Shown piece by piece: positions 46,638 to 59,300 of a stretch of 64,000 bases of DNA (positions are counted from its first letter, which is position 1; each line of letters begins with the position of its first letter). The DNA is taken from the NCBI RefSeq assembly GCF_018139145.2, contig NC_059471.1, positions 46,299,845-46,363,844 on the forward strand. Reading direction: 5' to 3'. Position numbers and translations under genes: made by a program. The notes beneath the pieces are model-generated. The model saw nothing but the letters and a program-made list of their open reading frames with translations, was not told where the DNA came from and did no database searches. This stretch comes from Gymnogyps californianus. Lineage: Eukaryota > Chordata > Aves > Accipitriformes > Cathartidae.

Positions 46638-46853
46638 GAAAACCCAGGCAGGGCGAGAAGAACAAGGAGCCCAGGTGTGTAACAGACCCTGCTGTCCATC
46701 TGTCACATTTTAACGCTGCTCTGAGTATAGGAAATATTTCCAAGGTGCACAGAGATGGCCCCAGAGAGGAAGCATGCACCTGCCCTTGGGAGAACATGTA
46801 TGTCAGGAAAAAAAATCCCACTCCAACATTGGCAGTTTTCATTTTGCACTTGT

Positions 46854-49800
46854 TGAAGCTCTGTTTGTGCAAGGCTGAGCAGACACCCCAGCAAGGTCAC
46901 AAGACTCACAATTTTGAGTTCTTTGACCTGCTACCTCCAGAAAGAGGCAAAGTCCCACTTTTCTGTTCATGTCAGCTGGCAATCCTAACGCTGGCTGCTG
47001 TTGTCTGACTCCCAAAGACACAGCAAGGAGTTGTTCCAAGCAGCTGTAGACACTGAGATCTTGGCACTTCTCAAAAAGCTCCTATTTCACCTGAGATAAC
47101 TGAGGGGAGAAAAAAAACCCCAAACAATTAAAAAAAGCATGCTTTGCCTGTAAAGCTGTGATTTTAGCACGGGACAGTGAGGAATGCTGCCACTCAGTTT
47201 TTGCGATGGACCACATCTCAGGTCCTCAGAGGCTCCCTGCCGAGCCCTACTGCCTGGCAAGGGGGCACTGCACATCTCTGTCAACTTGCCATGCTCTGAG
47301 GGTATCGCATGTGTTGAGAAGAGGCCAAAGCAACACTATAGTTGCTGCCGGTAAGGATTCTCTCTCCCATGCCAGGAACAACCTCTTTTACAGCGTACTT
47401 CCCACAGAACAAGGGATAAAGTCACGCCTGTTCCTGCCTTCATGGTTTCATCAGCACTTTCTGACTCTGTCCTTGTAGGTGCTGATTTATTTTTGCTGCT
47501 TGGATTGCCCGGATGAGCTCCGACACCTGGGCTTCGAGGGGCACGATGCAGCCCCAGCACCCCCTCGGTGGAGGCGAGGAGAGAGGCACCATGCCCTTCT
47601 GATCTGGCCGGTGGATTTCACTTGCACACCACTAAGCTGGAGCGGCCCCGCACCGCCCTCAGACCCATCCCAGCCCTCGCAGGAGGCCTTGCTGGCTCAC
47701 TCCTCAGCTCCGTGAGCAAACGCCCACCAGCTGGCACATCTCCCCAGGGGGGGAGCTGGCATGTGAACTTGAGATTAGGTGGAGCATCTCACGCATGGCG
47801 GTGCCGATCACCTGGGAGGGACACGAGGGACAACATTTATGCTGGGCAGAGTGTTCCATACTATAAAACCTTCCAGGTTAAGTCAAAACATATTAGGATA
47901 TAGCATAGCTAAAAATGTACCTATCTAGGATTGCTACATTGATGGCAGATAAAGCCTGTCAGAACTGCAGGGCTGTGCAGCCCTGAACTGCATCAAAATC
48001 TGAAGTGCTTGAGCAGTTTCAAAGTAGCAATCCATGGGGTGAAGCACCGTTCCCATGTGCAGAGCTCAATCTTAGGAAAAATACAAAAAAGAGCTGATCC
48101 TAATTTGCCTTTAGATACACTGGATCTGTGTATCCAGGTGATACCCATTGATGGTCAAAACTGGCATTTTCCCTGGTAGTTCACATCTCTTGATAAGTCC
48201 ATAACCTAGGATTCCAACAATCTTGTATTACTATGTCTTTTAGAAACAGTTTTTTGGATATACTTTATACTTTTTTGGGTACACTTTATAGTATAACATG
48301 CAAATGTAGTGTCTTAGCTCCCTTTCCTCCCCTTAAGCCAATATAGATACAATGATAGGAGTTCTGGTTTAGTGGTTTTGTAATTTAGAAAGTAGTCGTT
48401 TCACATTCTTTGAGCACACGCTTCTAGTAATTTCATTTTATTTCACAAGACGAGTCTTAGAGTGACTTTTCAGCTATATTGGTAAAAAAGCACAAAGAAT
48501 GATAAAAGTCGTATCGCCCTACCTTGCCATCTGCATCCTGCAGTGTGCAAAATGAAAAAGAAAGTATACTGAGAGAGTCTATGGATTAGGAAAGAAATGA
48601 CAGATAATTATGAATGCAAAAGAAGAATGGTAGCTTGTCACACAACTTACTTGACACTTCTGAGTGGGTGTCAAGAAGGTGTATAATGCCAGCAGAGCTG
48701 CATTGCCTTTTTGGTACAGGAACCACCGCACCTTTAAAAAATTCAAATAATCTCCAGAAAAGTATTGGCCTGGTATTGGAATACAGCTACATATCTTATA
48801 TGCCTGTTAAAGTTGGGAAGTAAAGAGAAAATAAATTCTCAAAGAAAATGCAGACAGGCAGCAGACAGGAGCACTGAATTACTCCACTGCATTTTTATTT
48901 ACAAGTACTTATTCTCGGCAGAGAGATGCTGAACCAACTTGCTCCATACACGAAGGGAGCACCCATTGCTGCTCTTTGGTCAGTGCAAGCACTTGTATGC
49001 AGCACACAGCAGAACAGCCTCTCTTATTATTCTTGCTCAAACATGACTAGCTTGCCGTTTCCATTAGGTTAATAACTCTAGATCAGCTACATCAAGCATT
49101 CCTTTCTTGCTTCTCCGGCAGATCAGCTCGCTCTGGACTGATGCAAACACACCCCTTTCTGTCAGGCATAAGCGGAGTTTTGAAAGCAGCTTTTCCCAAA
49201 GCTCCGAATACTTAAATAGCCTCTATCGTTTTGATACTTGAGCCCTGCATGATGTCTAATGGGGTCAAGCTCCTTTCAGAAGGGGAAATATAAGTGCCAG
49301 CCACAAGAGGGGAAAGGAATTGCAGGGCTGATCTGCAGCTCTTGCAATGATTGTGCAGGAGTCAGCAGAGCATGGCAATTCAGGTGCAACTCTCCTAGCT
49401 GGCATCCAAAGTGTTTCCGAGGCAATGCCATCTTTTCTTCATGGGCAAAGCCTTGCTTGATACCCTCAGCAATCGCTGCCCTAAGTCATTAAACTCCCGA
49501 GTGCTCGGAGCTCTGCACCATGGCAAAAATGAGGGGTTTTAAAGAAAAGAAATCCCTAAATCCTTTTTGGGAAAAAAAAAAATCCCTATGCACTCAAAAG
49601 GGAGAAACATCAGGTGTCGAGACCTTAGTGTGGTCTTTCTTACCATTTCCCTGCCATTCATTTCCCTGCCTCTGTGGTTAATTGAGAACTGCAGATCAGC
49701 ATTTGGTCCGGAGTTACTAACCACAATGTGTGCTCCAGATGTTGCTGCTCTGCGGGGCCAATATGGGCAGGCAGAAAGTGTACCTGCCATCTCTGGAGCT

Positions 49801-52800
49801 TAGTCCACACAAGGAAGGAAACTCAAGGATGCCATGCGCACTCACATCACACAACCACGTGGATGTGGGAGCCCATGGTGCTGTTGTACACACAGCTGTC
49901 TCTTTGCCAGTGCTTTATACAGACTTAGAGTCTCTGCTAACACATTGGAATACAAAGTTGTGCCCCTTTCTCTTTTGCGTAGCACGGATGTCCCAATGGA
50001 TATTGGGACACTTTATAAATGGAGGATTATTTAAATTCCATTAGGAAATGATTGCAGGCATCCCAGCCGTCTGCAAACAAAGCTGTCTCAAATCTGAGTA
50101 CTGACAGAGTGATTTGTTTGTAATCAGACTGAATGACCGAGATGTGCCTCTTCCCCTTGCCTTTGCTGGAACACATTGTACGGACGGTCTGCGTTTCTTA
50201 GCATTTCTTCATATGTATGTCTTTCTAAAATTTGTTACTATTTCTTTACAGAAATAAAGTGTCAAATGTATATCTGGACAGTCTCAGTATTTGGATGAGT
50301 CCCTTCTCTTCCCTTTTTATTCCTCTCTCCTTTTCTGTGTTTCACCTCTCCCTCTCTCTCTGATATTTAACTGTCCAAGAAGACAAAAAGGTCATGCAAG
50401 GGTTGCACTTGTAGAAGCCTTTTCTTTCTCCCAGGAGCTTTGTTTTTTCTCATAGGAAACCTGAGTAGACACCTGCATCCAAGAAAAGGTCTTCACAAGG
50501 AAAGAACTGAGTGTGTTACTGCTGCTTCTGATCTGGGAAAGAAAATCACTGCTTTTTGCCCATCGCAGAGGCCACTGATCAATACTTCTGTTATCTTGCT
50601 ATGCTTTCATTCCATCCTTCTTCACATTCAGTGCCAAAGCCCCAAACCTCTTGGTCATGTTGCCATACCACAGACTCTGTTAAGAAGAGAATAATTTAGA
50701 GATCATCAGGGAGCTTCTATTTATGGAAAGGAGATTTTTTTTTTGTCACCTGGAAAAGATAGAAAGAACTGGTAAGTTACAAGGCGACAGCTACTTCAAA
50801 TCTACCTCATCTAAAAAGTAGCTCATGAATTTAAAATTATTCTCTATCAGCTGGTAATGATGGGGAAGACTCCTCCTCTTTCTTAGGAAAAAAAAAATAC
50901 AGGATGCTGAGAAGGAAGGGTTGTATGAAAATTCACGTTCCCATGCCCTTACTCCAGCAAGGGACAGCAAGACAGGGGCAGCAAGGGAGTTGAAACATGT
51001 TCCTTCATCCCTATGGATGTTTTCTACCTATTGGAGCAAACTGGAATGCATGATCTGGACCACCCATGATGACCATGATGCCCTCTTGGTGGTCTTACTC
51101 AGTTACAATGTGCTGGGATGACTGAACTATGCTAAGAACAATATGCCTATGTATGCACTCATACTTATGAAATGTGCAATTCTGATTATATTTCTAAAAA
51201 TAAGTACGTACTTAGTAAACATGACTCACTGCTCTTTCTTCTGGCTTGAAATCTGTATTTGCTCCCCACGTGCTGAGAGAGGAGGGATATCTGGGAAATG
51301 GATGCTCACGTTATGAAAACCAACATCAGCAAAGATCCTAGGTACTGCTTATGCAAGTCCATTCAGCCTTCTTATCCCTGCCCCATCCATTCCTGTGACT
51401 CAGAAGACCTTCTTGCCACTGTAATAGGTTGTGCATCCTAATAGAGGTCTCGTGCAGAGAGGAGCACATGAGCCCCGGTTCTCTCTCTGCTGAGACAGGA
51501 CTGGTTCCAGTGCTGTACTGTGTTGCATGATGAGCTCTGGCACTTCAGCCCTTTGCTAGGCAGTTCCCTAACACTAGACTTTCCCCATCTGTATTGGGCT
51601 AGAAAGCATCTCATGATCATGCAGGACCTGTGCTATGTACAGAGGTACAGTGACCCTGGTTAGTAAGTTTTCACAAAAAAAGCAGCTGAACTTGTCCTTC
51701 CAACCCTTTAAAGTGGACTGCAGACACCCATTAGCAACCTGCACTGGGCACTCACCTGCAAGGGCTTATACAAATTTCTGCTCAGATCAGGCAAAGAGAG
51801 GCTGTACTCTGAGCTCCCATATCTGAGACAAGTTTTCTATTCAGTCAAGAAAGGCAGCTAAGAGAAACTCTGGTTTGCAGTTGATATCCCTAGGCCCTTT
51901 GGTTTAACCTAAAACAGTTGGAGGCACTGTCAGTTTTACTTATGTCTTTCTTTTTACATGCCTAAAGCTGCCTGTGAAATGCATTTTTTTCAGCAGTGCA
52001 ATTCAGCAAAATTTGCCCACCCTCACTCAGAGCTAACCCCTAGTGTAACTATCAATCCCTTTAGAGCTGGAGACAATTTCAGAAAAAGAAACTAAAAAAA
52101 ATGGTGAGAAAGAATTTTAACAGGAGAGGAATAAAGTAGATGCACCTATGTATGCATTTGAATTTCCCTGGTCACATAAAGACAATGATGTAGGCTGCAG
52201 GTTTTAGCTGGACCAGTAAAAACCTTAAGATTACTCTGTTAAATTCATAGAATTTGATTGAGAGCAGACAACAAACAGATTAAAAAATCTTCTAAAAATA
52301 TAACAATCAAAAACATTAAATTCATAAAGTAACAATAAAGAGGAGAAATCCTGAGGAAAAGACTAAGGCTTTCACAAAACTAAAAAAAATCTCTTTCTAA
52401 ATCTTTCTTTTATATACAAAATAACCATGGAAAACAACACTGTCTTATCAAAATAATAAAAACATTCTCTAAAAATCACAGATCAAATTCTTCTTCATTT
52501 CAGGGGGAAAAATATAATATAATGGGAGAGGTGCAAGTTCTTTTACAAAGCCTGAGCCAAATGAAAATGAGCAGAAAGAGGAGTGCAATTCTATTTATAC
52601 TGCACTGGTACAGGGTAGGTACTGTGTAAGTACACCAGTACTGTGTAGGTTTCTCCACATACGTAAACCAGAAGAACATTTAAAATACATTTCTTCTAGT
52701 GACCCTTCCTTAGAGAAAGGAAACCAGCAAAGCATAATACTTTTACATAGTACGCTTACAGCATACAATTCCTTATTAAATGCATAAGCAAAATGCTTTG

Positions 52801-55019
52801 CCACATACTTAAAAATGGGTTTACGGCACAGTACTCTGAGATGCTCCGTGGGCTTTATGAAGATTCTTACAGTTTCCATTGATGTACCCACTGTCAGTCA
52901 TGATCAGAGAGGATAAATGACTTAGCAAAGCAGCTAGCAGAGATGGTATGGCAATTCCTATGTACCTATAACTATACCACAGATTCAGATATGCCATGTG
53001 TATACACAAACAGAAACATGTGCCTCAGCCAAAAGCCTTTTCATACAAAAGAGGTGAAAATGTAAGATCTAAAAGAGTTAACACAGTAGGTGAATCACCG
53101 AATCCAACATCAGACTTATTGGAAGTCCACATGTACCTGCTGTTGCAGAAGATTTAGAAAAAGTAAAAGTTCAGTTAAGGAAGATAATAGCTGGAAAGGA
53201 AAACTGCAGGCCAATACATCGCCTTAGGAAAGATGAAAATTGCTGCAGAATGAGAGCATCTCTGTAAAGAGGAATGGTGAAATATGTTTCCTAGCCGGTT
53301 ATGTGTCAGAAGGAAAACAGAAGTTTCATAAGGACACAGTATCTTTGGAAAAGGGTGGGAGAGGTGGAGGATTTTATAAATCTGAAATGATTGTCCTGTG
53401 TTCTGCCTTTTTCTGTTTGTGAAATGTCTGTGTGATTGATACATACTTCATCTTGGGGAAAACATTCAGTGTTAGGCAATTGCTATTACAGAAGAGAGCT
53501 GCTCTGACCTCAGGAAGACTTTCTTGCTTGATTTAAACCAAGTTATTCAGAACTACATATTCTGTTATTCCATATAAAGGGAATGACTTGCTGATTTCAG
53601 CCAGTAACTCTTTTATTCCCATTTGCTGCTATAAAAATTAAGGTTAAAAGTAATCTCACACTGTCTAAGGATGCTAATTTAAAGCAGCATTCCTTCCTCT
53701 AATTTTCTGTAATCTAATTCTGCAAATGAAAATGTGGGAAGAACATTGAGCTATTTAACAGACTATCAAGGGAAAAATGGTGAGGACAACTGTATGGGTT
53801 ATAGTGGGGAATTATAGCCAAAATCGTGTTTAAAGCTACAATAGGGCCTTCTCTTGAGGAGTAAACTGACGAACACAAAGTAAGGGAAAAGCTACTACAA
53901 CTTATTACTTGTGATGTTATGTGTTTATTATTTACCCGGACAGTATCAGCCTCCACAGACCATGAGTTTGTGGAGTGGGTAGGCAAACCGTGCAGCCTCT
54001 AGGAGCTGAGAAGTTGTCACTGATGACACTCTTACCTGGCCACATGCCTTTACCACAGCTGAGTTTCCATGTTGTCCCTCTGATTTCCATACCAATTCAT
54101 ATGTAGTGGAAGAATGTGTTGGAAGCAGGGCCTCACAAAAAACACATGCCAACTACAGTGACTGCAAGTCCAGGCAAGAGCAAAGGAATGAGCTGTGTGC
54201 CATGTGTGTAGCACTCCAAAATGCACATCAGCAATTTTCTTAGGTGACTCTGTAAATGGAGTTTAGGAATAACATAAATAACTGAATATAACAAAAAAGC
54301 AACTTTTAGATGTGTCAAAACAGTGCTAGGAAAGATCTGAGAAAATACTCCTCTGGTATATCCTCTAGATCTTCTTTGGACGTGCACCACAATAGACAGA
54401 ATGAGATTAAATGGTCAAAACACTAACATTATGGTACAAATTCCCACTAAGTGCATATCAAGAAACTTACCTTTAAAAATACTGTATTTCTAAATCCTAG
54501 GTTACAGTTTCAGCAAATAAATATAAATGTAAAGTCCTGAATATAAAAGATATTAGCACTGGTTTTGCTAAATTCTCATGTACATCCTGCAGTGACAGCA
54601 CCTTTTATTGAGATCAACAGGAGTTACAGTTATCCACTACATCCCAGGACAGGATCCAGATAACTGCTATTAAAAAGTCATAGGTATAAACTCTAATAGG
54701 GAAAGATAAGGCTAGCACAACCTGTATAAATCAAAAGCTGTAAATTCCAAATGCTGTACTAATTGCATTGTATAAATTCAATAAGGTAAGGGAAAAGAAC
54801 ACAAAGAAAGCAGTAGTCAGCATGATTAAAACTGAAATTATTTAATTTTATTAGGAACAACGTGAAAAATTGTATTGATTCATTACTAGATGGAAGTTGG
54901 AGGCTTGTTAGTTCAGGAAAATTATAAATATTTTGCTCTGCAGGTCTATTGAGAATAATGAACAATTTCCCTTCTGAGACTAATCCAAAAAAGATGAGCA
55001 ACAAGTATTTTTTTTAATC
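46854..55019. other. Single-copy right flank, no recognised gene
   Basis: Begins where the tandem array ends. A moderately GC-rich part at 47,480-47,760 has open frames but no recognised domain. The rest is AT-rich with scattered short ORFs, including some at 48,614, 49,259 and 50,440 that lack family signatures or convincing exon borders. A possible AATAAA lies at about 48,829. I see no RNA gene. Confidence 0.6.
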
Positions 55020-56320
55020 AGGTCTGGCCAATTTACATCCGGTGTCTTTACAAGCCTGTGTAATTACTAATGCAGCCTTCTCAGAAAGTCTAAGAACCCT
55101 GGGGAAGCTCCAAAGGACTGGAAAAAAACATAAAATGTTTATGTTTGACGACAGTGGTTAAAAAAAATTGGGTAATTTGGGAACTTTAGGCCTGCCAACC
55201 TGACGTCAATCCTCAGCCATTCATTTATCCAGTTGAAAACTACCTATCCAATATAATAACTAGTAAGAAATTATATCGAACCTTCGTGTGACACAGTAAT
55301 GTCCATCAACACTGATGTATAGAAAATAGATCCTCTTGTATTAGTTTTGCTCTGTTTTTTAAGGCTATTTAGTTGTTAGAAGTTAAACTGTGGTATAATA
55401 AGAAAACACCTTATATGCTGCCATGCATTTTGACTGATAATTGGGACAGCATTTGGAGGACAGAACACAGGTGCTCACAGTGGTGGTTGACTGAACATAA
55501 ATTCCAGTGATGCTTAAATCCCTGGGACTGCCAGTGCAAACCTTGATGAATGGAATGACAGATGAACAGAAAAACCAGAAGATGGGACAGAGAAATTTTA
55601 CTTTGCTTCAGTGCATTCTCTTACTAGAATGAGCAGTATCTGAAATCAGCAGTTCAAAAGGTGTTGATAAATTGAAGAGGATTTAGAGAAGAGACATGAG
55701 ATGACTGAAGGACTAAAAAACATGCCTTATTGACAGACCACAGGAGCTCACTCTGTTTAGTCATCAGACCATTTCTCCTGGCACTAGTAACTTTATTATG
55801 CTGTGAGCCAGTTCAGGGAGCTGCTCTGGTTGACAGCTAACCTGCCTTTTTCTGTTTGCTTGTTTAAGGTTTTCATCTGCACCAGGTCCCTGAACTGGTT
55901 CACCCCATGGCCCCATAAGCAGTGCCAACACAAAACTGGTTACAGGGACAAGTGGCGGGGAACTGAAGAAAAAGACAGGACAGTTCGTCGCCAGATTTAG
56001 ATCAAATGAACTGCCTCTGTACATGCCCTCCTACAGAACACTCTCTCCAGCCTCGTGGTGTCAGTGAAGAAGACATTACAGACCCTTCTGGGTGGAAGCG
56101 AAAGCTGGTGACATTCACAGCGGAACAATTAATCAAGCACTGTGATGTCTTCTTTTTCACCAGCAGTATCGTCCATGAGATTAGATGACAGTCTAAGAGA
56201 TTTCACTGCCTGATTTAAAGACTTTATTCAGGGAAGCCCTGCAGTGTATGCTATGTAGAACAGCAGACTAGATGATCTGGACATTTCTTTCTGTCCTCAA
56301 ACTCTAGGAGGTAATCTGTT
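55020..56320 (+). mobile_element. Old degenerate CR1/L3-type LINE fragment
   Basis: Around 55,190 a plus frame reads GNFRPANLTS, the conserved RT segment before the catalytic core of CR1-like elements. Around 55,670-55,760 the sequence matches the conserved 3' part of ORF2 (TTTAGAGAAGAGACATGAGATG, then ACATGCCTTATTGACAG). The end, at about 56,260-56,310, has the TAGATGATCTGGAC...CTCAAACTCTAGG context of a CR1/L3 3' terminus. There are many indels and stops. It is much older than the CR1 pieces in the array. Confidence 0.7.
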
Positions 56321-59300
56321 GAAAAACATCCAATCTTATAATCTACAAGCAACCTATAAACTTTTCTTTTAGAAACAGAAACACTAGTGCATTTGTATAC
56401 ATATACCCTTCCTCTAACATTTTCTAAAGAAATATGACTGTTTGGTCCAGTTATCTGCAACTGAGTGCTCTCCAGCCTCTAACGTGATACAAATAAGTCC
56501 AAGTGGATAAACATGCTAGTGCTCCAGCAAAACTAATAAAGCCATTGTTCTCACCTATAAAAGAAAAGGTGCCTTTACCCAGTTTTATTACAGTTTATGC
56601 AGCACTTTTCATGGTTTATTCAGACCACAAAATTTTAAGGAACTGTAAAACTATTTTTATCTGAGTTGTCTTTATCATCCCTTTAGCGTCGCAGCAGATA
56701 AGCTATTAGGCAGCCTACTGTAAACAGCTAAATCTTTCCCATGTTCCAACCATACCCTGAGACAGCAGATAACATACAGACCGTGAAAGCAAACCCTGGA
56801 AATAAGTGGGTCAGAATTCTAGTGGAGAAGTGGTGCCAATTTGTGGCTGTTGGGCTGCACGGAGCTTACCAGAATACAAATGCTGCCCCTTTATTTAGAC
56901 AAGGCACCAGCAGTGGGACCGTACTGGCTCAGGGACTACCGAACCACCTCGGTCATGGCCGGGAAGGAAGCAAGGCAGAAGGGACAGCTGTGGTCAGGTC
57001 TGGTGGGTCATCCTGGGGCTTGGGATCCAGCTGCCCACCCAGCTTGGCTCTGACCGCAAGAGGGACCACGGCAGGAAGGGATTGCCGTGTAGCACTTGTG
57101 AGTCATTGCAGGACCTCCTGGTCGTTGCAGCTTTCTGAAATACTCGTGCCTTGAGCTGTCAGCCATAGGAAGATGTGTAAGTGAATTTTACTTAGAGGAA
57201 AATCAGGACTGTTTGTACAAGACTACAGATTTGGGGGGAAAAAAAATCCATAATTGGGATCCCTTACTAAAAGGAAAAAAAAAAAAAAAGAGAGAGAGTC
57301 ACATTCCTGGAACAGTCGCTGCCCTTTTAAAGGAGAAAACTTTAAATTCAGGCTTCTAATAATCACAGACTTTGCTGTAATATGAGGAGAGAGATTGTCA
57401 CTAAGCTATTTGGAAAATCTGAGTCAAAACCAAACTACATCCAAATCTACGGAAGTCTACATAGTTTTGACGATATGCTGTGCTAAAGACTGTTTATTAA
57501 GTGTTGGTGTGACCCTAAAGTTCAGTCACGACCAGAAAAACAGTCAAAACTGAGGTGGCAGCATTGTGGGTTATTGCAGTTATCTCTGAAACCAAAAAGA
57601 AAGGTCATTCCCATCACACCAGCACTGCATTCCCTCCTGAAAATGTGTGTGCAAGGAGAGGACTGGACAAAAGAGCTTTTCCTTTACTTTTTCTTTTTAC
57701 ATCACAGCCTGCTCCTCAATAAGCTAACCAAGGTTGTGACTTTACCTCAAAATTACAAAGGAAAATAATGGATCATGTGCTCTTTATCAATGGAGCTGCT
57801 TTTTTATCGCAGTCTAGATATGCTGTTCTCATCCTCTTTAGCTGAACTTCAATGAGTTAACACTTACTTAAATTCTAGTCTGAGAAAATCGTTAAGCTGC
57901 AAAAGCCAAGTCAGAGGCTATATGGAGCTGGGCATCATCTGCACACTGACATCACAGGACACATTGGCTCATTCCTCTACGCTCCTGTATGAACTTCCCT
58001 CCCTTTCATATTATGTTGAATCAAAAAGGATGATAAAATATTAACCCACATCTGTCCATCACCCTAACCAAGGTGTACTGCTAACATTGTCATTTCCCAG
58101 CAGCTAAACACACCCTAACCAAGGTGTACTGCTAACATTGTCATTTCCCAGCAGCTAAACACTGAGCTTTTTTGAAGGAGAAGAAAAAAAATTCTTTTGT
58201 TCAGATGATATCAGGTAAGACCTAGAACAAACAAATGACATCAAGGACTACAGTTTTTCGAGGAGGGGTTGGGTTTGCAAGATAGGAGTAACATGTGAAT
58301 ATATTGTTTGGATTAGACAGAAAAGTATCTTGAATTTCTTGTGATACCAAGAAATTTCCCCAAAACTGCATGAGGCTGCTCCCACTTTGTGCAAGGATTC
58401 TTCCCAGCTCTTATTTCCTCACCAGGAAATAGATCTACTTCAAAACCCCGACCCACTGTTGCCAACAGCTTTGATGGAAGTATCAAATACTCCGCAGTAC
58501 ATGCTAAAAAACCTTTAGAGCAAGAAATGTATAACAGAGCTTAATTTTATTCCAATTTGAACACAGTGGAGAGTGGAACAGGGAAGAAATGTGATAATTT
58601 GACTGACTATGATTTTTGACTGTCTCAGCAGTTGTGCTGCGTATTTCCAACAGACTACTTGCAACGGCAGTATTAATACGTCAGCGATCATACATCAGAG
58701 TTTTGTTTAGCAGCAGAGCCTTACATCTAGTACAGTTCACTGCAAGGGGAAAAACACATGCAGCTCGTTTTAATGAAAAACAAAATTAGCATTCAGTGTC
58801 ATAAAACTAAATGCTAGTATTTTCTAAATAAATAACGCATTTCTGCTAATTTTTCATTAACAACTATGCTGAAGATTTCCTATAATAAAGAAACTGAGTC
58901 AAATTTTGCCGTTGGAAAATATTTTCCTGCACATTTTGATCCATTTCTGCCAGCCAAAAGGGCAGAAGGAGTCCTAAAAGCTCCATACTCCTAACAAAAA
59001 GTTTCTCCTGCAAAGATACCAACAGACGGGTTTAAGACAGGCAGCCAAGAAGGGCTGTTGTAACAAGGCTCAAAGCTGTTCAAGCTACACTTGGAAACGC
59101 TGCAGAAATTTGGAGGCTGGAAATATTTTTAAGCCATTCTAGTCCACCCATTTGTTTGGCTAACTGGCCAGTGTCACAAAAGTAAGCGTGACTGCTTGCC
59201 TCCTCAGTCTTTAGGGATTTAGTACACTCGGACTACTCTGTCCTCCTTTGACAAAAGGTTTTATATAGACAGTGCCAGACATTAATTACAGCAATTTGTT

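Larger units (their letters stand above)
32539..46853 (+). repeat. Tandem segmental duplication, copy 3 (right-truncated)
   Basis: Third copy. It runs colinear with copies 1 and 2 up to the heptamer CACTTGT ending at 46,853 and then continues into sequence not found elsewhere in the window. It therefore lacks the CR1 reverse-transcriptase fragment and spacer that end copies 1 and 2. Divergence rises in the last few hundred bases and in a patch at about 43,810-44,750. Confidence 0.95.

Noticed and set aside
1..46853. Long terminal repeat retrovirus or satellite array as explanation of the periodicity
   Set aside because: No LTR pairs, primer-binding site, gag or pol of retroviral type was seen. 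The unit is far too complex and gene-bearing for a satellite.
1..46853. CRISPR-like or bacterial repeat system
   Set aside because: Repeats are either simple microsatellites or kilobase-scale duplications. Spliced vertebrate-type genes and CR1 LINEs exclude a prokaryotic reading.
1..46853. Assignment to a W or germline-restricted chromosome
   Set aside because: Ampliconic gene arrays occur there, but nothing in the sequence itself identifies the chromosome.
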